Shown piece after piece: positions 34,010-45,321 of a stretch of DNA of 64,000 bases. Within the stretch, counting starts at the first letter, position 1. The number at the start of each line of letters is the position of its first letter. The stretch lies in assembly GCA_026008535.1 (NCBI GenBank), contig BRKX01000017.1:8262501-8326500 (forward strand), written 5' to 3'. The stretch is from Perilla frutescens. Taxonomy: Eukaryota > Streptophyta > Magnoliopsida > Lamiales > Lamiaceae. Position numbers and translations under genes: made by a program. The notes beneath the pieces are model-generated. The model had not been told where the DNA came from. It saw nothing but the letters and a program-made list of their open reading frames with translations, and made no database searches.

Positions 34010-35243
34010 TGATGTGACACGGGACTAAATGACACGACGAGACACAAAATACGCGGAAGCTAAGGATTGAAACTACGTCGGTAAAGTAAGGGGTCTATAC
34101 TCGATTATCTAGACGACTAAGACTCAATTAAAATACCTAGACAATGACACACAAAATAACACAAATCCAAACAAAGAAGGGCTGTTTTGGACGAGAACAA
34201 GGATGGCTTGAATGAAGGTAAGTCGATGGTGAGGACTTGGTTTAGAATGGCTAGAGTAGATAGGGTATGATAGAGTTGAATCGGACTTACGGATTGAACG
34301 GGATGGAGATGAACTCGAACTCGAATTGGGGCTGACTTGAAACGGACGGATGGCGGGGTTGGAGGGCATCGAATGGCGGTGATGATGATGTTTTGTCGAT
34401 GTGAATTACAACCCGAAAGTTGCCTTGAATCTCAAACGTACACAAGGCCAAATTCTTTAAGTTGCTCTTCGATAGCGAGTTTCCGACGATCCCTCGAACG
34501 TGGACGGCGATTTCCCTTTGTAAAACTTAGAGATGCTAATTCTAAGAGTATGAATTTAATTATCTAAACTCACAAAGATTGAAAGGGGTGAGAGGATATT
34601 GAAAGCAAAGGCTTAATAATTCAAATATAGTCTAAAGTATGAATGTCACAATGATCCCCTATTTATAACATAAGGGCCAAAAATCTAAGACCTATTGGAC
34701 GAAAATAATGAGTCCAAATTGAACTAGAATTGGACTTTGACAACTTCCTAAACTAGAATTCTATTTAAGGTAGAATTTGTAGATCTTACCTTATCCAAAA
34801 TTCTAGTCAAATCTATGACCAAATAACCGAAAATCTTCAAATAAAATCTAATAAAAATCTGTCCAACTATAGTCTAAATTAAATAATTAAAATAATATAG
34901 TCTAATAAATCAATCCCCTTAATTAAATCATTAAGGGCCGATTATTTTGGGCTTCTGCACCATGCATGCTTAACTTGGGCTGAATAACAAGTATACACAT
35001 CCAACCTAACAAAACACACGTGCACGCCTCCTTCATGTATTGCACTCCATGTCTTGATCTCCATCTTCCATCTTCAACAATGTCATCATCTTCAAGCTTC
35101 CTTGCACGCCGTCTTCAACTTCGAACTTCTTGCGAATTGTAGCTTGCAAATAATCTTGTAACTTCTTAGCTCGTAGTCTCATGACGGGACCTTTGAATTG
35201 CAGCTCTTCATTGACTTCATCATTGCTATGGATGTTCTCATCA
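34010..35243 (-). repeat. 5' LTR of chromovirus A
   Basis: 1234 bp, TGATGAGAAC at its 5' end and GTCACATCA at its 3' end on -. TTATAAAT on - at 34661-34668 is a likely promoter TATA. It includes a copy of the integrase C-terminal coding sequence (35033-35243) that is not joined to a gene here. Confidence 0.9.
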
Positions 35244-35248
35244 GTGGT

Positions 35249-35974
35249 CCTTACCGGTTGGGTAACATTTTGTGGCTTTTTCTTCAATGCTCGCTAGACT
35301 CCAACGCCGGCTGGCCTCAAAATGCCGAGAGACACCTTGAGCGTTGACCGGGAGGGCCAGCGACGGCTGGCTATCACTTAGAAATATTTCCATCAGTTCG
35401 ATTGAGCCGACAAAACATTTGCGGCTTCTCACCATTCCTTGTCCCTACGAGACGAAAACATAAATTCTAAGCACACCAAAAAGTGAAAATTAAATATATA
35501 AGGAAGCATAAAAATCATGGGTTGCCTCTCATGCAACGCTCATTTTAAAGTCTCGAGCTAGATATAGTTTTCAGAAGATTAAGTTGGATTATTGAGCGTA
35601 AAAGCCTCGATTGCAATCTTTCGGGGTTGTCCATCAAGGTATGGCTTAACACGGTGCCCGTTCATTTAGAATGATGCCTTTGTCCAAGGATCTAGCAATT
35701 TCACCACACCATATGGGAAGACTTCTTCGATTGTGAACGGTCCACTCCAATGAGATTTCAATTTTCCCGGAAAGTGCTTTAGACGAGTGTTTAAAAGGAG
35801 AACCTGCATGCTCGGAGTGAGCTCTTTCTTCACAATACATTTGTCGTGAAGCTTTTTCACCTTATCTTTATAGATTCCCATATTCTCATAGGCTTCATTA
35901 TGCAACTCATCGAGCTTGGATAGTTGCAAGGCTCTCTCCTTCCCTGCACAAGTTAGATCAAAATTCACCGTCTT
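35249..35974 (-). pseudogene. Right Athila-like element: integrase C-terminus and following spacer
   Basis: On -, 35974-35590 encodes VNFDLTCAGKERALQLSKLDEL, AYENMGIYKDKVKKLHDK, RLKHFPGKLKSHWSGPF (the GPF module) and VKPYLDG. It then has the word GAGGCAACCC (about 35521-35530) typical of the region after pol in Athila/Tat elements. 35249-35500 is spacer with CAGCGACGGCTGG-type words. The upstream integrase is missing because element C is inserted at 35975. Confidence 0.8.
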
Positions 35975-36291
35975 TGATACGACCAACAATATGCGGAAGC
36001 AACGAATCGAACAATGTCAGCTAATAAAATTGATTTAATCTAAAATAACTATTGTAATAACACTTATATATGACCTAATAAACTGACCTAAACCTCCAAA
36101 TAAATTCGTACACGAATTTAACAAGAATTAACACAAAAACAACATAAATTAACCCAAAAAACCAATATAAAGATACGGATAGAAACCTATGCAAACAAAC
36201 TCTAATTAAGCTGAAATTTTAGGACAATATATGATAATAAGTCAGGAAAAACATATCCAAAAATAAGCTAAAACGCACGTGTGGTTTATGA
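35975..36291 (-). repeat. Element C 3' LTR, first segment
   Basis: On + starts TGATACGACC. It shares the ATGCGGAAGC word and end structure with the chromovirus LTRs but is otherwise divergent. It interrupts the Athila integrase and is itself interrupted at 36292 by chromovirus B. It resumes at about 44365. Confidence 0.65.
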
Positions 36292-37491
36292 TGATATGAC
36301 CCGGGACCTATGGAACATGACAAGGATAAGATACGCGGAAGCTGGGAAACGAAACTACGTCGGTGAAGTAAGGGAACAATACTTATCTAACTAGGTGACT
36401 AGGAACCAACTAAAATACCTAGACTAAGACACACAAATAAAACACAAAATCCAAATTTAAGGGCTGTTTTGAAGGATGAATTGGATGAGAATGAGGATGG
36501 TATTTTGAGGGTGAAATAAAGGTGAAGAAAGGCTAGGGTAGATAGGATATGATAGAGTTGTAATGAACTTACGAATTGAATGGAACGACAATGTTCTTGA
36601 ACTCGAACTGGTGGAAGTTGTGAACATGAACGGCGATGATGATGAATGTCGTCGATGATGGCTGGACGGTTGATGATTGGTAGATGCAAATCACAATCCG
36701 AAAGTTGCCTTGAATCTCGAACGTACACAAGGCCGAATTCTTTAAGTTGATCTTCAAGTAGCGAGTTTCCGACAATCCCTCAATGTGGATAGGCGAATTC
36801 CCTTTGAGTAAAACCTAGAGTTGCTAGTTCTAAAAGTATGAATTTAAAATCTAAACTCACAAAGATTAAATGGGGTTGAGACAATATTGAAAGCAAAGCT
36901 TAATTTATCAAATATGGTCTAAAGTATGAATGTCACAATGAGGCTCTATTTATAAGAGCAAGGGCCGAAAATCAAAGGGATAATGGCCGAAAATCTAGAC
37001 TCCAAATCAAACTAGAACTAGACTAGGAAACTTCCTAAACTAGAATTCTATTCAAGGTAGAATTGTGCCTTAAATAAAACCTAGTCAACTTAGGACTCAA
37101 AGTGACCAAAAATTACAATTAAATAAATAAAAATCTAACTTTGGCTATAGTCTAAATTAAATAAAATAAATCATATAGTCTAATAAATCAATCCCCTTAA
37201 TTAAATCATCAAGGGCCGAAATTACTCGGTATGGGCATACCGACGGGTACACACACATTTCAAGTCTTGGTCTTCACTTCTCATGTAATGCACTCCATGT
37301 CTTGATCTCCATCTTCCATCATCAACAAGGTCATCAACTTCAAGCTACCTTGCACGCCGTCTTCATCCTCGAGCTTCTTGCGAATTGTTGCTTGCAAATA
37401 GTCTTGTAACTTCTTAGCTCGTAGTCGAGTGATGGGGCCTTTGAATTGCAGGTCTAGGTTTAGATCCTCATTGCTATGGATGTCCTCATCA
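36292..37491 (-). repeat. 3' LTR of chromovirus B
   Basis: TGATATGACCC on + at one end (TGATGTGACCC in the other LTR) and CTCATCA at the other. TTATAAAT on - near 36948-36955. It contains the end of the integrase frame (37281-37491). Confidence 0.88.
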
Positions 37492-38355
37492 TTCTCCCCC
37501 TGCTGAAGAGAATTCGTCCTCAAATTTGGATCCTCATGATGGTCGAATTCATCTGCATTAAAGGGAGACAAATCAGCAACATTAAATGTAGAAGAACACT
37601 TGTACTCACCTAAGAGATCAATGCGGTATGGATTATCATTAACACGGCTCAAAATGGTGAAGGGACCATCTCCTCTAGGCAACAACTTTGATTTCCTCAA
37701 GTTGGGAAAACGGCCAGGACTCAGATGAATCCAAACACGAATTGCGTGCGGTGACAATCTGTGAACCTTTGTGCTCCATTTGGGCATGCACCTTCTCATA
37801 CATCTCTCGAAAAAAATCAGCTCTCTTCATACATTTAACACTCGTTAGATGCTCAACGGGTAAAGGAATCAAATCAGTAGGAGTTAGTGGATTAAATCCA
37901 TAAACTACCTCAAATGGAGACATGTTAGTAGAAGAATGAATTACACGATTATAAGCAAATTCAGCATATGGTAAACACTCTTCCCATGACTTCAAATTGT
38001 TTTTAATTAGAGACCTAAGTAAAGCTCCTAATGTACGATTCACAATCTCAGTTTGACCATCGGTTTGTGGATGACATGCAATAGAAAACAATAACTTAGT
38101 ACCTAATTTTCCCCACAAAACACGCCAAAAATGTCCTAAAAACTTAGAATCCCTATCACTAACAATAGTACGAGGAATTCCATGCAAACGAACAACATGA
38201 ACAAAGAACAAATTGGCAATGTCAACAGCATCATCGGTTTTCCTACATGCAATGAAATGAGCCATTTTAGAGAACCGATCAACTACAACAAACACCGAAT
38301 CTTTACCCGACCTAGACCTAGGCAATCCCAAGATAAAATCCATCGAAATATCAAT
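37281..38355 (-). pseudogene. Chromovirus B integrase core and C-terminus
   Basis: Frame 37675-38343 (222 codons) begins inside the core: D2 (MDFILG), D63 (SDRDSKF) and E99 (GQTEIV), spacing 35. A TGA replaces the Trp codon of PWIDIS just upstream (about 38353), cutting it from the zinc domain. A 35-base deletion near 37740, seen against A, shifts the frame. The C-terminal part continues in 37281-37799 (GDGPF, FNVADLSPF, LRTNSLQQGEND) and ends in the 3' LTR. Confidence 0.88.
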
Positions 38356-40110
38356 TCAAGGGGATGTAGGGGTGGGTAATGGCGTGTACAATCCAAATGG
38401 GTGTGAAGTGGACTTGGCTTGACGACAAGTAATGCAACAACTACATATATTCTCTACATCCCTACGCATATGCGGCCAAAAGAAGTGTTCATGCAGCAAG
38501 TTTAATGTCTTATGCACACCAAAGTGACCCATCAAACCCCCCGCATGTGATTCTAACACCAAAAGCTCACGCATAGAACAATCCGGGATGCATAACTTCG
38601 ACTCTTTGAACAGAAAACCATCATGCACATAAAAACCATCAAAAGACCTAGGTTTAGCACTACACGACGCAAATATGGGGCTGAAATAAGTGTCATGTGT
38701 GTACAATGATTTAATGGACTCAAAACCTAGCATCTTGGCATGCATCAAGTTCAAAAGTGTGTACCTTCTAGATAGGGCATTGGCGACCACATTGTCTTCG
38801 CCTTTCTTGTACTTGATAACATACGGGAAGGACTCGATGAACTCGACCCAACGCGCATGTCTCTTGTTCAGATTGGTTTTTCCTTTAAAGTGCTTCAAAC
38901 TTTCATGATCCGTGTGGATGACGAACTCCTTAGGCCAGAGATAGTGCTGCCATGTGTCCAATGCACGCTTCAAAGCATAAAGCTCTTTATCGTACGTGGA
39001 GTACCTAAGAGAGGTGCCATTCAGCTTCTCACTGAAGTACGCAACGGGCCTGCGATCCTGCATCAAAACTGCACCAATACCTATGCCTGAAGCATCACAC
39101 TCGATCTCAAAAATCTTAGAAAAGTCAGGTAAACAAAGAACAGGAGCAGAACACAATAATGATTTCAAAGTATTAAAAGCATGCTCTTGTTGCTTACCCC
39201 ACTCAAATTTTCGGTCCTTCTTACTTAGCTCAGTAAGAGGGGCGGCTATACTGGAGAAATCCCGCACAAAATGGCGGTAAAACCCAGCCAATCCTTGAAA
39301 GGATCGAACCTCAGAGGCGTTCTTTAGTGTTGGCCATTCCTCAATCGCTTTGATTTTGGAACGGTCAACCTCAATATCTCGTGAACTGACGACAAAGCCT
39401 AGAAAAATGACTTCATCTATGCAAAACGAACACTTAGACAAGTTTCCATACAATTTGGCATCACGTATTAGATAGAAAACACGCCTAAGGTGATCTATGT
39501 GCGCCTGTGCACTGTGACTGTAAATCAGAATATCATCAACGTAAACAACCACAAATTTACCAATAACATCACGCAAAACATGGTTCATTAATCTCATCAA
39601 AGTGATCGGTGCATTAGTGAGACCAAAAGGCATAACTAACCACTCATATAAACCATGCTTTGTTTTAAATGCAGTTTTCCATTCATCTCCTTCATGCATT
39701 CTAACTTGGAAATAACCAGATCTCAAATCTATCTTAGAAAACACATTAGAACCACTTAATTCATCTAGAATATCATCAAGTCTAGGGATAGGAAATATGT
39801 ACTTAACCGTTATTTTATTGATGGCGCGGTAATCCATGCACATCCTCCATTCATTGTTCTTCGTTGGCACTAGGATGACTGGGACTGCACAAGGGCTCAT
39901 CGACTCTCGGATTTGCTTTTTCTCCAATAGCTCCTTTACTTGACGATCGATCTCCTTCGTCTCCTTAGGGGACATACGGTACGCCGGTCGGTTGGGCAAG
40001 ACGGCGCCGGGTACGAAGTCGATCTGGTACTCGATCCCACGAACTGGAGGTAATCCACTTGGAATCTCTTCCGGGAACACGTCTGCGAACTCCTCCATAA
40101 GTGGCTGCAC
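38356..40110 (-). pseudogene. Chromovirus B reverse transcriptase, RNase H and integrase zinc domain
   Basis: 584 open codons. RT: MSPCAVPVILVP (about 71-82), IDLRSGYFQV, MPFGLTNAP and VVYVDDILIYS with YVDD at residues 190-193. RNase H: IECDASGIGIGAVL, YDKELYAL and FVIHTDHESL. The integrase zinc domain is H-x6-H then C-x2-C (HAGGLMGHFG, CCITCRQAKS). All RT/RNase H catalytic motifs look intact. The start M is an internal Met of pol, not a true start. Confidence 0.9.
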
Positions 40111-41020
40111 ATCACAAGGTTAAGGAACACCATTAGTAGTACTATCCTTATAAGATAAAAGTACAAAAGGTAAACCTGCTTTTAGTGCTTTCTCTACGCC
40201 TTTAACTGAGATGAACAAGGACCGATTTTTCTCTGCATTAGGGGCTGATCCGGATGCCTTCCACGAACCAAGGGATCATTGGAAGACACCAAAGGGGCTG
40301 TATTGGTAGAAGTAGAGGAAGGGATCGGCGGTGAAGTCACGGCCGAATGGTTGCCGTTCACGGCGGCGGATCGGGCGGCGGCTGCGGCTGTCTTCGTCCG
40401 TTCCTACTTAAATCTCTCTTGTACCTCTCTTGATCCTTTGCAATAGCTTTAGGGGTTAAGGGCTTCAACACGGTGGTTCGACCATCTTGAGTAATCGAGT
40501 AGGTGTTCGCCAATCCATCGTGAACTGCTTTTCTGTCGAATTGCCACGGTCTCTCTCAAAGTATGTGGGCTGCCTCCAAGGGAATAACATCACACAAAAT
40601 AGTGTCAGAATAATGACCTTTAGTAAAAGACACGTGTACTTGACCTGTCACACGAATAGAGCCGCGGTCCGTGAGCCACTGCAGTTTGTAGGGCTTCGAA
40701 TGCTTTGTTGTGGTGAGAGCTAGCTTATCGACAGCATACTGACTGATTGCATTGATCATGCTCCCACTATCCATAATCATCGCACAAGTTTGATCTTTGA
40801 TGGCAACTCGAGTGTAAAATATGTTCTCATGCTGCGAGTGCTCTTCGTCTTCACGATTGATGTTCAGACTGCGAATTGAAACTAGACTGACATGAGGTAA
40901 CTCGAGTTCCTCATCATCAAGCTCGACTTCAGGGGTGTCGACTGCAACTGGGATGGTGGCCTGGAGATCCTCCTCGTCTTCACTGGCTGATTCAAGTCCA
41001 TTCTGGTCATTGAGGAACAC
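40111..41020 (-). pseudogene. Chromovirus B protease
   Basis: Open 40556-41020 (154 codons): LPHVSLVSIRSLN, MIMDSGSMINAISQYAVDKL (catalytic DSG), LQWLTDRGSIRVTGQVHVSFTKGHY. A TGA after AAHIL (about 40556) and frame changes to 40110 separate it from RT. The spacer to RT includes a Pro/Ala-rich stretch (about 40330-40400). Confidence 0.87.
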
Positions 41021-42334
41021 AACACATCGGTTTGGGCACTGATTCTGAAAATGACCCCAACCTTGGCAATTGTGACACTGGATGTCACGAGCTCAACTAG
41101 GGGCTGCATTAGGCATCATGTTGGACTGATTGGGCCGTTAGAATGGGGGCCTTGTGGGCGATGCCGATGTAGACTCGGGTCTATGGCTGGACTGTGGTGT
41201 AGAACGGTTGAAACACCGTTCAGGTGGTCCGGATTAACCTCAAGGTCGTGTGGACTTAGTAGAAGGGGTAGAAGGTGATGTGGAATGTGTACCTTTGTTT
41301 CAAGAAGACCGTGTAGGGGCTGCACTGTGGTGTGATCGACGGTGACCTTCTCTCAGCTGCTTTTCCACAATCGATGCGTATTGCACCATCCTTTCTACAC
41401 TGGTGAAGTCTTTGAGCTCGACTTCACACGCAATATCGAGATTCATGCCTTCAATGTACCTAATGATGGTAGCATTTAAGGTCTCCTTCTTTCTGACTCG
41501 GTTCAAGGCAGTCTCCAACTCTTTATGGTACTCTTTGATCGAACGAGTGCCTTGTTTGATCCGGTTGAGCTTCTTCTCAAGCTCTCTCTCATAATGGACT
41601 GGAATGAAGCATCCTCGCATTAATCCTTTCATTTCTTCCCAAGTATGGACGGGTGGATGTCGATTTCGGCGTTTCCTTTCTTGTTGCATCTCCCACCATG
41701 AGGCTGCGTAGCCTCTAAATTCCAAACATGCTAATTGCACCTTTTTTACCTCTGAAAAGTCATAGCATGCAAGTATCTTCTCTACCTTACGTTCCCAATC
41801 TAGGTAGGCATCAGGATTGTGAAGGCCTTCACACTCCGGAATGCTCGTTTTGATGTTGTTGAGCATTCTATATTCTCCATAGACATCGGCGCGGGCTGCA
41901 CGCCTGTGAGGGGCTCGGGGCTGATCTCGGCCTCGTTCTGAGGCCTCATACATGGCATCTGTGTTCTCATCATAGTACTCCTCTTCTGGCTCATCTCGAC
42001 GCTCGTTGCGTCTTGCTGGACCTCGAACAGCTTGGGTAATGGTCGGAGTAGTCTTAGTGCGTTCAAAGGCATGCACTAAATCATCAATCTTATCGGATAG
42101 AGCCTGGTGCTGTCTCTGGAAGTGCTTTGAAAATGCTTCAAAGTGGTACTTAGGATCCCACTGCGGTGCTGGATCAGAGTAAGACTCCATGGGTGCTTTG
42201 GACGGGTCCAAAGGTGGTGTGGTCGACTGAGGGTTGATGTGCGGGGTCAAGGAGGACTCCGGGTGGTCGGGTCTCCTTTCTTCATGATACCTACAAAATG
42301 AAAAAACGTAAAAAAAAATAAGGTAGGACCTCAC
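41021..42334 (-). pseudogene. Chromovirus B gag
   Basis: Open 41300-42334 (344 codons): WDPKYHFEAFSKHF, NPDAYLDWERKVEKI, LEFRGYAASWWEMQ, GLMRGCFIPVHYE, GTRSIKEYHKELE and VEKQLREGHRR. A TGA replaces the Trp of SWNKG at 41300. Downstream stops include a TAA at about 41234-41236 shared with A, and others private to B. The CCHC knuckle (CHNCQGWGHFQNQC) is at 41036-41077. Confidence 0.88.
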
Positions 42335-43159
42335 AATCTCACGTCACTCGTTTGTTTTCTCTCTTGATTTTACCACTCGTGTATCACTCAATATATGGGT
42401 GCATAGTGTGTGATAATATCGTGTATATGACTGATTGAACTAGCTAAGAGAATCGACTCTCTTTGCACGGGAATTGGAAGAGTATGCTACTCTCGGAACA
42501 AGACTGAATTTGGTATGTATTGCGGTATCGGTCGAGTATGGTGGTGTATAAGGGCTGTCAAGTATGGTGGTGGAGATCGAGTGGTGGTCGAGTATGTAGA
42601 GGTAGGAAAGGAAAGAATTAGATCAATTAATGAAGTTCCAATTAGATGAGGAAATCCAAAAATAAATCTAGATAAAAAGATGGAAAGAATGGGATAGGAA
42701 AAGGAAAGAAGAAATAAAGAAGACAATAGGGTGATTTGGATATGTATCAATCTATGTGACACAATCTAAATACCTTAATTAGCCTAGACTCTAGAAAGAA
42801 AGAACCAAAAATAAAATATGACACCTAAGGAAGTTACCAAAAAGAAAATAAACTTGGAAGGAAATTTCCAAAAAGAAAATAAGATCTAAAAGAAAATAAC
42901 CAACTAAAGACTTGTACCACAAGGAACATACCAAAATAAAGGAAACAATGAATATACTTCTTTTTTTTTTGAATTTTCGGATTTTTTTTTGTCCGATTTT
43001 TTTCTTTTTGATCGCCTTTTTTTTATACGATCTTGCTCCTTTTTTTTTACTATGAATGATACGGAAAATAAATTACAACTCGATAAGACTCAAAACAAAT
43101 AAACGACAAGTATTGAACCACGAACGATTTGAACCGACGTGGCTCTTGATACCAATTTA
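42335..43159 (-). other. 5' leader of chromovirus B with primer-binding site
   Basis: Non-coding, T-tract-rich (42958-43050 on +). Primer-binding site TGGTATCAAGAGCC on - at 43141-43154. Confidence 0.8.
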
Positions 43160-44359
43160 TGATGTGACCCAGGACCTATGGGACACGACAAGGACAAGAT
43201 ACGCGGAAGCTAGGAAATGAAACTAAGCCGGTGAAGTAAGGGAACAATACTTATCTAATTAGGCGACTAGGAACCAACTAAAATACCTAGACTACGACAC
43301 ACAAATAAAACACAAAATCCACATTTAAGGGTTGTTTTGAAGGATGAATTGGACGAGAATGAGGATGGTATTTCGAGGGTGAAATAAAGGTGAAGAAAGG
43401 CTAGGGTAGATAGGATATGATAGAGTTGTAATGAACTTATGGATTGAATGGAACGACAATGTTCTTGAACTCGAACTGGTGGAAGTTGTGAACACGAACG
43501 GCAATGATGATGAATGTCGTCGATGATGGCTGGACGGTTGATGATTGGTAGATGTGAATCACAACCCGAAAGTTGCCTTGAATCTCGAACGTACACAAGG
43601 CTAAATTCTTTAAGTTGATCTTCAAGTAGCGAGTTTCCGACAATCCCTCAATGTGGATAGGCGAATTCCCTTTGAGTAAAACCTAGAGTTGCTAGTTCTA
43701 AGAGTATGAATTTAAAATCTAAACTCACAAAGATTAAATGGGGTTGAGACAATATTGAAAGCAAAGCTTAATTTATCAAATATGGTCTAAAGTATGAATG
43801 TCACAATGAGGCTCTATTTATAAGAGCAAGGGCCAAAAATCAAAGGGATAATGGCCGAAAATCTAGACTCCAAATCAAACTAGAACTAGACTAGGAAACT
43901 TCCTAAACTAGAATTCTATTCAAGGTAGAATTGTGCCTTAAATAAAACCTAGTCAACTTAGGACTCAAAGTGACCGAAAATTACAATTAAATAAATAAAA
44001 ATCTGACTTTGACTATAGTCTAAATTAAATAAAATAAATCCTATAGTGTAATAAATCAATCCCCTTAATTAAATCATGAAGGGCCGAAATTACTCGGTAT
44101 GGGCATACCGATGGATACACACACATTCCAAGTATTGGTCTTCACTTCTCATATAATGCACTCCTTGTCTTGATCTCCATCTTCCATCATCAACAAGGTC
44201 ATCAACTTCAAGCTACCTTGCACGCCGTCTTCATCCTCGAGCTTCTTGCGAATTGTTGCTTGCAAATAGTCTTGTAACTTCTTAGCTCGTAGTGGAGTAA
44301 CAGGGCCTTTGAATTGCAGCTCCGGGTTTAGATCCTCATTGCTATGGATGTCCTCATCA
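43160..44359 (-). repeat. 5' LTR of chromovirus B
   Basis: 1200 bp, same length as 36292-37491 and very similar. TTATAAAT on - at 43816-43823. Confidence 0.88.
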
Positions 44360-44364
44360 TGTGA

Positions 44365-45099
44365 GATGGCTTGGTGGTCAAAATCGGCTATTCTAGGGCT
44401 TAATTAGGGCACGAACGACTTGTATAATTAATTTATGGACTTGGTCGATTATATGGATGAATATGGTGATGCTAGGATGGTTATGGAGAAGTATGAAGGC
44501 ATTGTGGTGGCTGGAACGAAGGTGGAACAATGGAAAATGAAAATAGGATGTGAATCGTACCCGAAACGAACCTCGAACCTACTTGGATCCGAAACGTGCC
44601 TATGGATAATCTTCATGACTGCCTAACCTTGATACTACTAGATATCCAAATGAGATGGTTGATTTCAAGTTTAAATTCGCCAAAAATCAAACTCTACGCA
44701 AAAACAATTGAATTGAGACAAGTTGAAAAGCGATACACTGTATTTTTCATTCGAACGAGTCTAAACCATACAATAAATGAAAATCCCCCTAAATAATTAC
44801 CCTAAGAACAAAAATTACAAGTGTTTTGGGCTTATAATTCGAACTGGGCTAATTAAAAACTACTGGGTCCAATATCACTTAAACTAGTTGTGATAATTGG
44901 GCCTGCTAATTAAATAAAATCCACAACTAAAATAATAATCCAATTAAAATAAAACAAACTAATAATTAAATAAAGATACATAGCCAACTAATTAATAAGT
45001 CCATCCATGTCCGCGGCTCATCCTTCCTCGATGCTCATCACTGGACCTCTCAGCTACAACTCCGGGTTTAATTCATCAGTGCAAATCTTAGTCTTATCA
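44365..45099 (-). repeat. Element C 3' LTR, second segment
   Basis: On +, ends GTCTTATCA, followed by a polypurine tract at 45100-45117 (CAGCAGGGGGGAA on -), as in A and B. With 35975-36291 it makes an LTR of about 1050 bp. Its final 60 bases align with the coding end of A and B (CTGGACCTC...CAACTCC), showing the pol frame also overlapped this LTR. ORFs at 44435-44796 are not supported. Confidence 0.6.
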
Positions 45100-45316
45100 T
45101 TCCCCCCTGCTGAAAAAGGATTCGTCCTCGAATCCAGCCCATCTGGATCAAAGATGCGCATACATAACTTGAAGAGAACTTTATGAGAACGCTGCAGAAT
45201 TTGATCTCCAATGAACTTCACCTCTAAATCAGAAAATTGCATTTTCAATGCATCAATTTTCACCATTTTGTGAATAAACTGCATTTCTGGTGGCTCTTCT
45301 TTGGCAACCTGAAATA
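45054..45316 (-). pseudogene. Element C internal region, 3' part of a reduced gene
   Basis: The frame 45054-45284 on - contains MVKIDALKMQFSDLEVKF and then LDSRTNPFSAGGND, the latter matching the C-terminal end of chromovirus Pol (SRTNSLQQGGND in A). Upstream on the other side of D (55851-56603) is gag-like sequence. RT and integrase are absent between them, so this element is probably non-autonomous. The KIDALKMQ segment is not recognised. Confidence 0.5.
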
Positions 45317-45321
45317 AAGTA
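45317..45321. repeat. Target-site duplication of element D (left)
   Basis: AAGTA before TGATAAGTTG; the identical AAGTA is at 55846-55850. Confidence 0.88.

Larger units (their letters stand above)
27107..35243 (-). mobile_element. Chromovirus A, complete-structure Ty3-gypsy element (CRM-like)
   Basis: 8137 bp, with two LTRs (27107-28343 and 34010-35243), a perfect TSD, a polypurine tract, a primer-binding site and the order gag-PR-RT-RH-INT on -. LTRs read on - start TGATGAGGACATCC and end GTCACATCA. The RT and integrase sequences and the C-terminal SRTNSLQQGGND motif match the chromovirus group I associate with CRM (centromeric) elements; that lineage call is inference. All genes carry stops or frameshifts, so it is non-functional. 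Confidence 0.9.
36292..44359 (-). mobile_element. Chromovirus B, complete-structure Ty3-gypsy element (CRM-like)
   Basis: 8068 bp. LTRs at 36292-37491 and 43160-44359, polypurine tract 37492-37509, primer-binding site 43141-43154, and gag-PR-RT-RH-INT on -. It has the same gene order and signals as A, but LTR and coding sequences clearly differ, so it is a separate subfamily member. Flanks TATGA (36287-36291) and TGTGA (44360-44364) are a 4-of-5 TSD. It is inserted in the LTR of element C. It is better preserved than A in RT and gag. Confidence 0.88.

Noticed and set aside
36289..36300. Chromovirus B left end placed at 36289 (TGATGATATG)
   Set aside because: Starting at 36292 gives a better match to the other LTR (TGATGTGACCC) and a 4-of-5 TSD; 36289 gives none.
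44435..44796. Two + strand ORFs of about 65 codons
   Set aside because: They lie within the LTR of element C on the other strand, with no supporting motifs.
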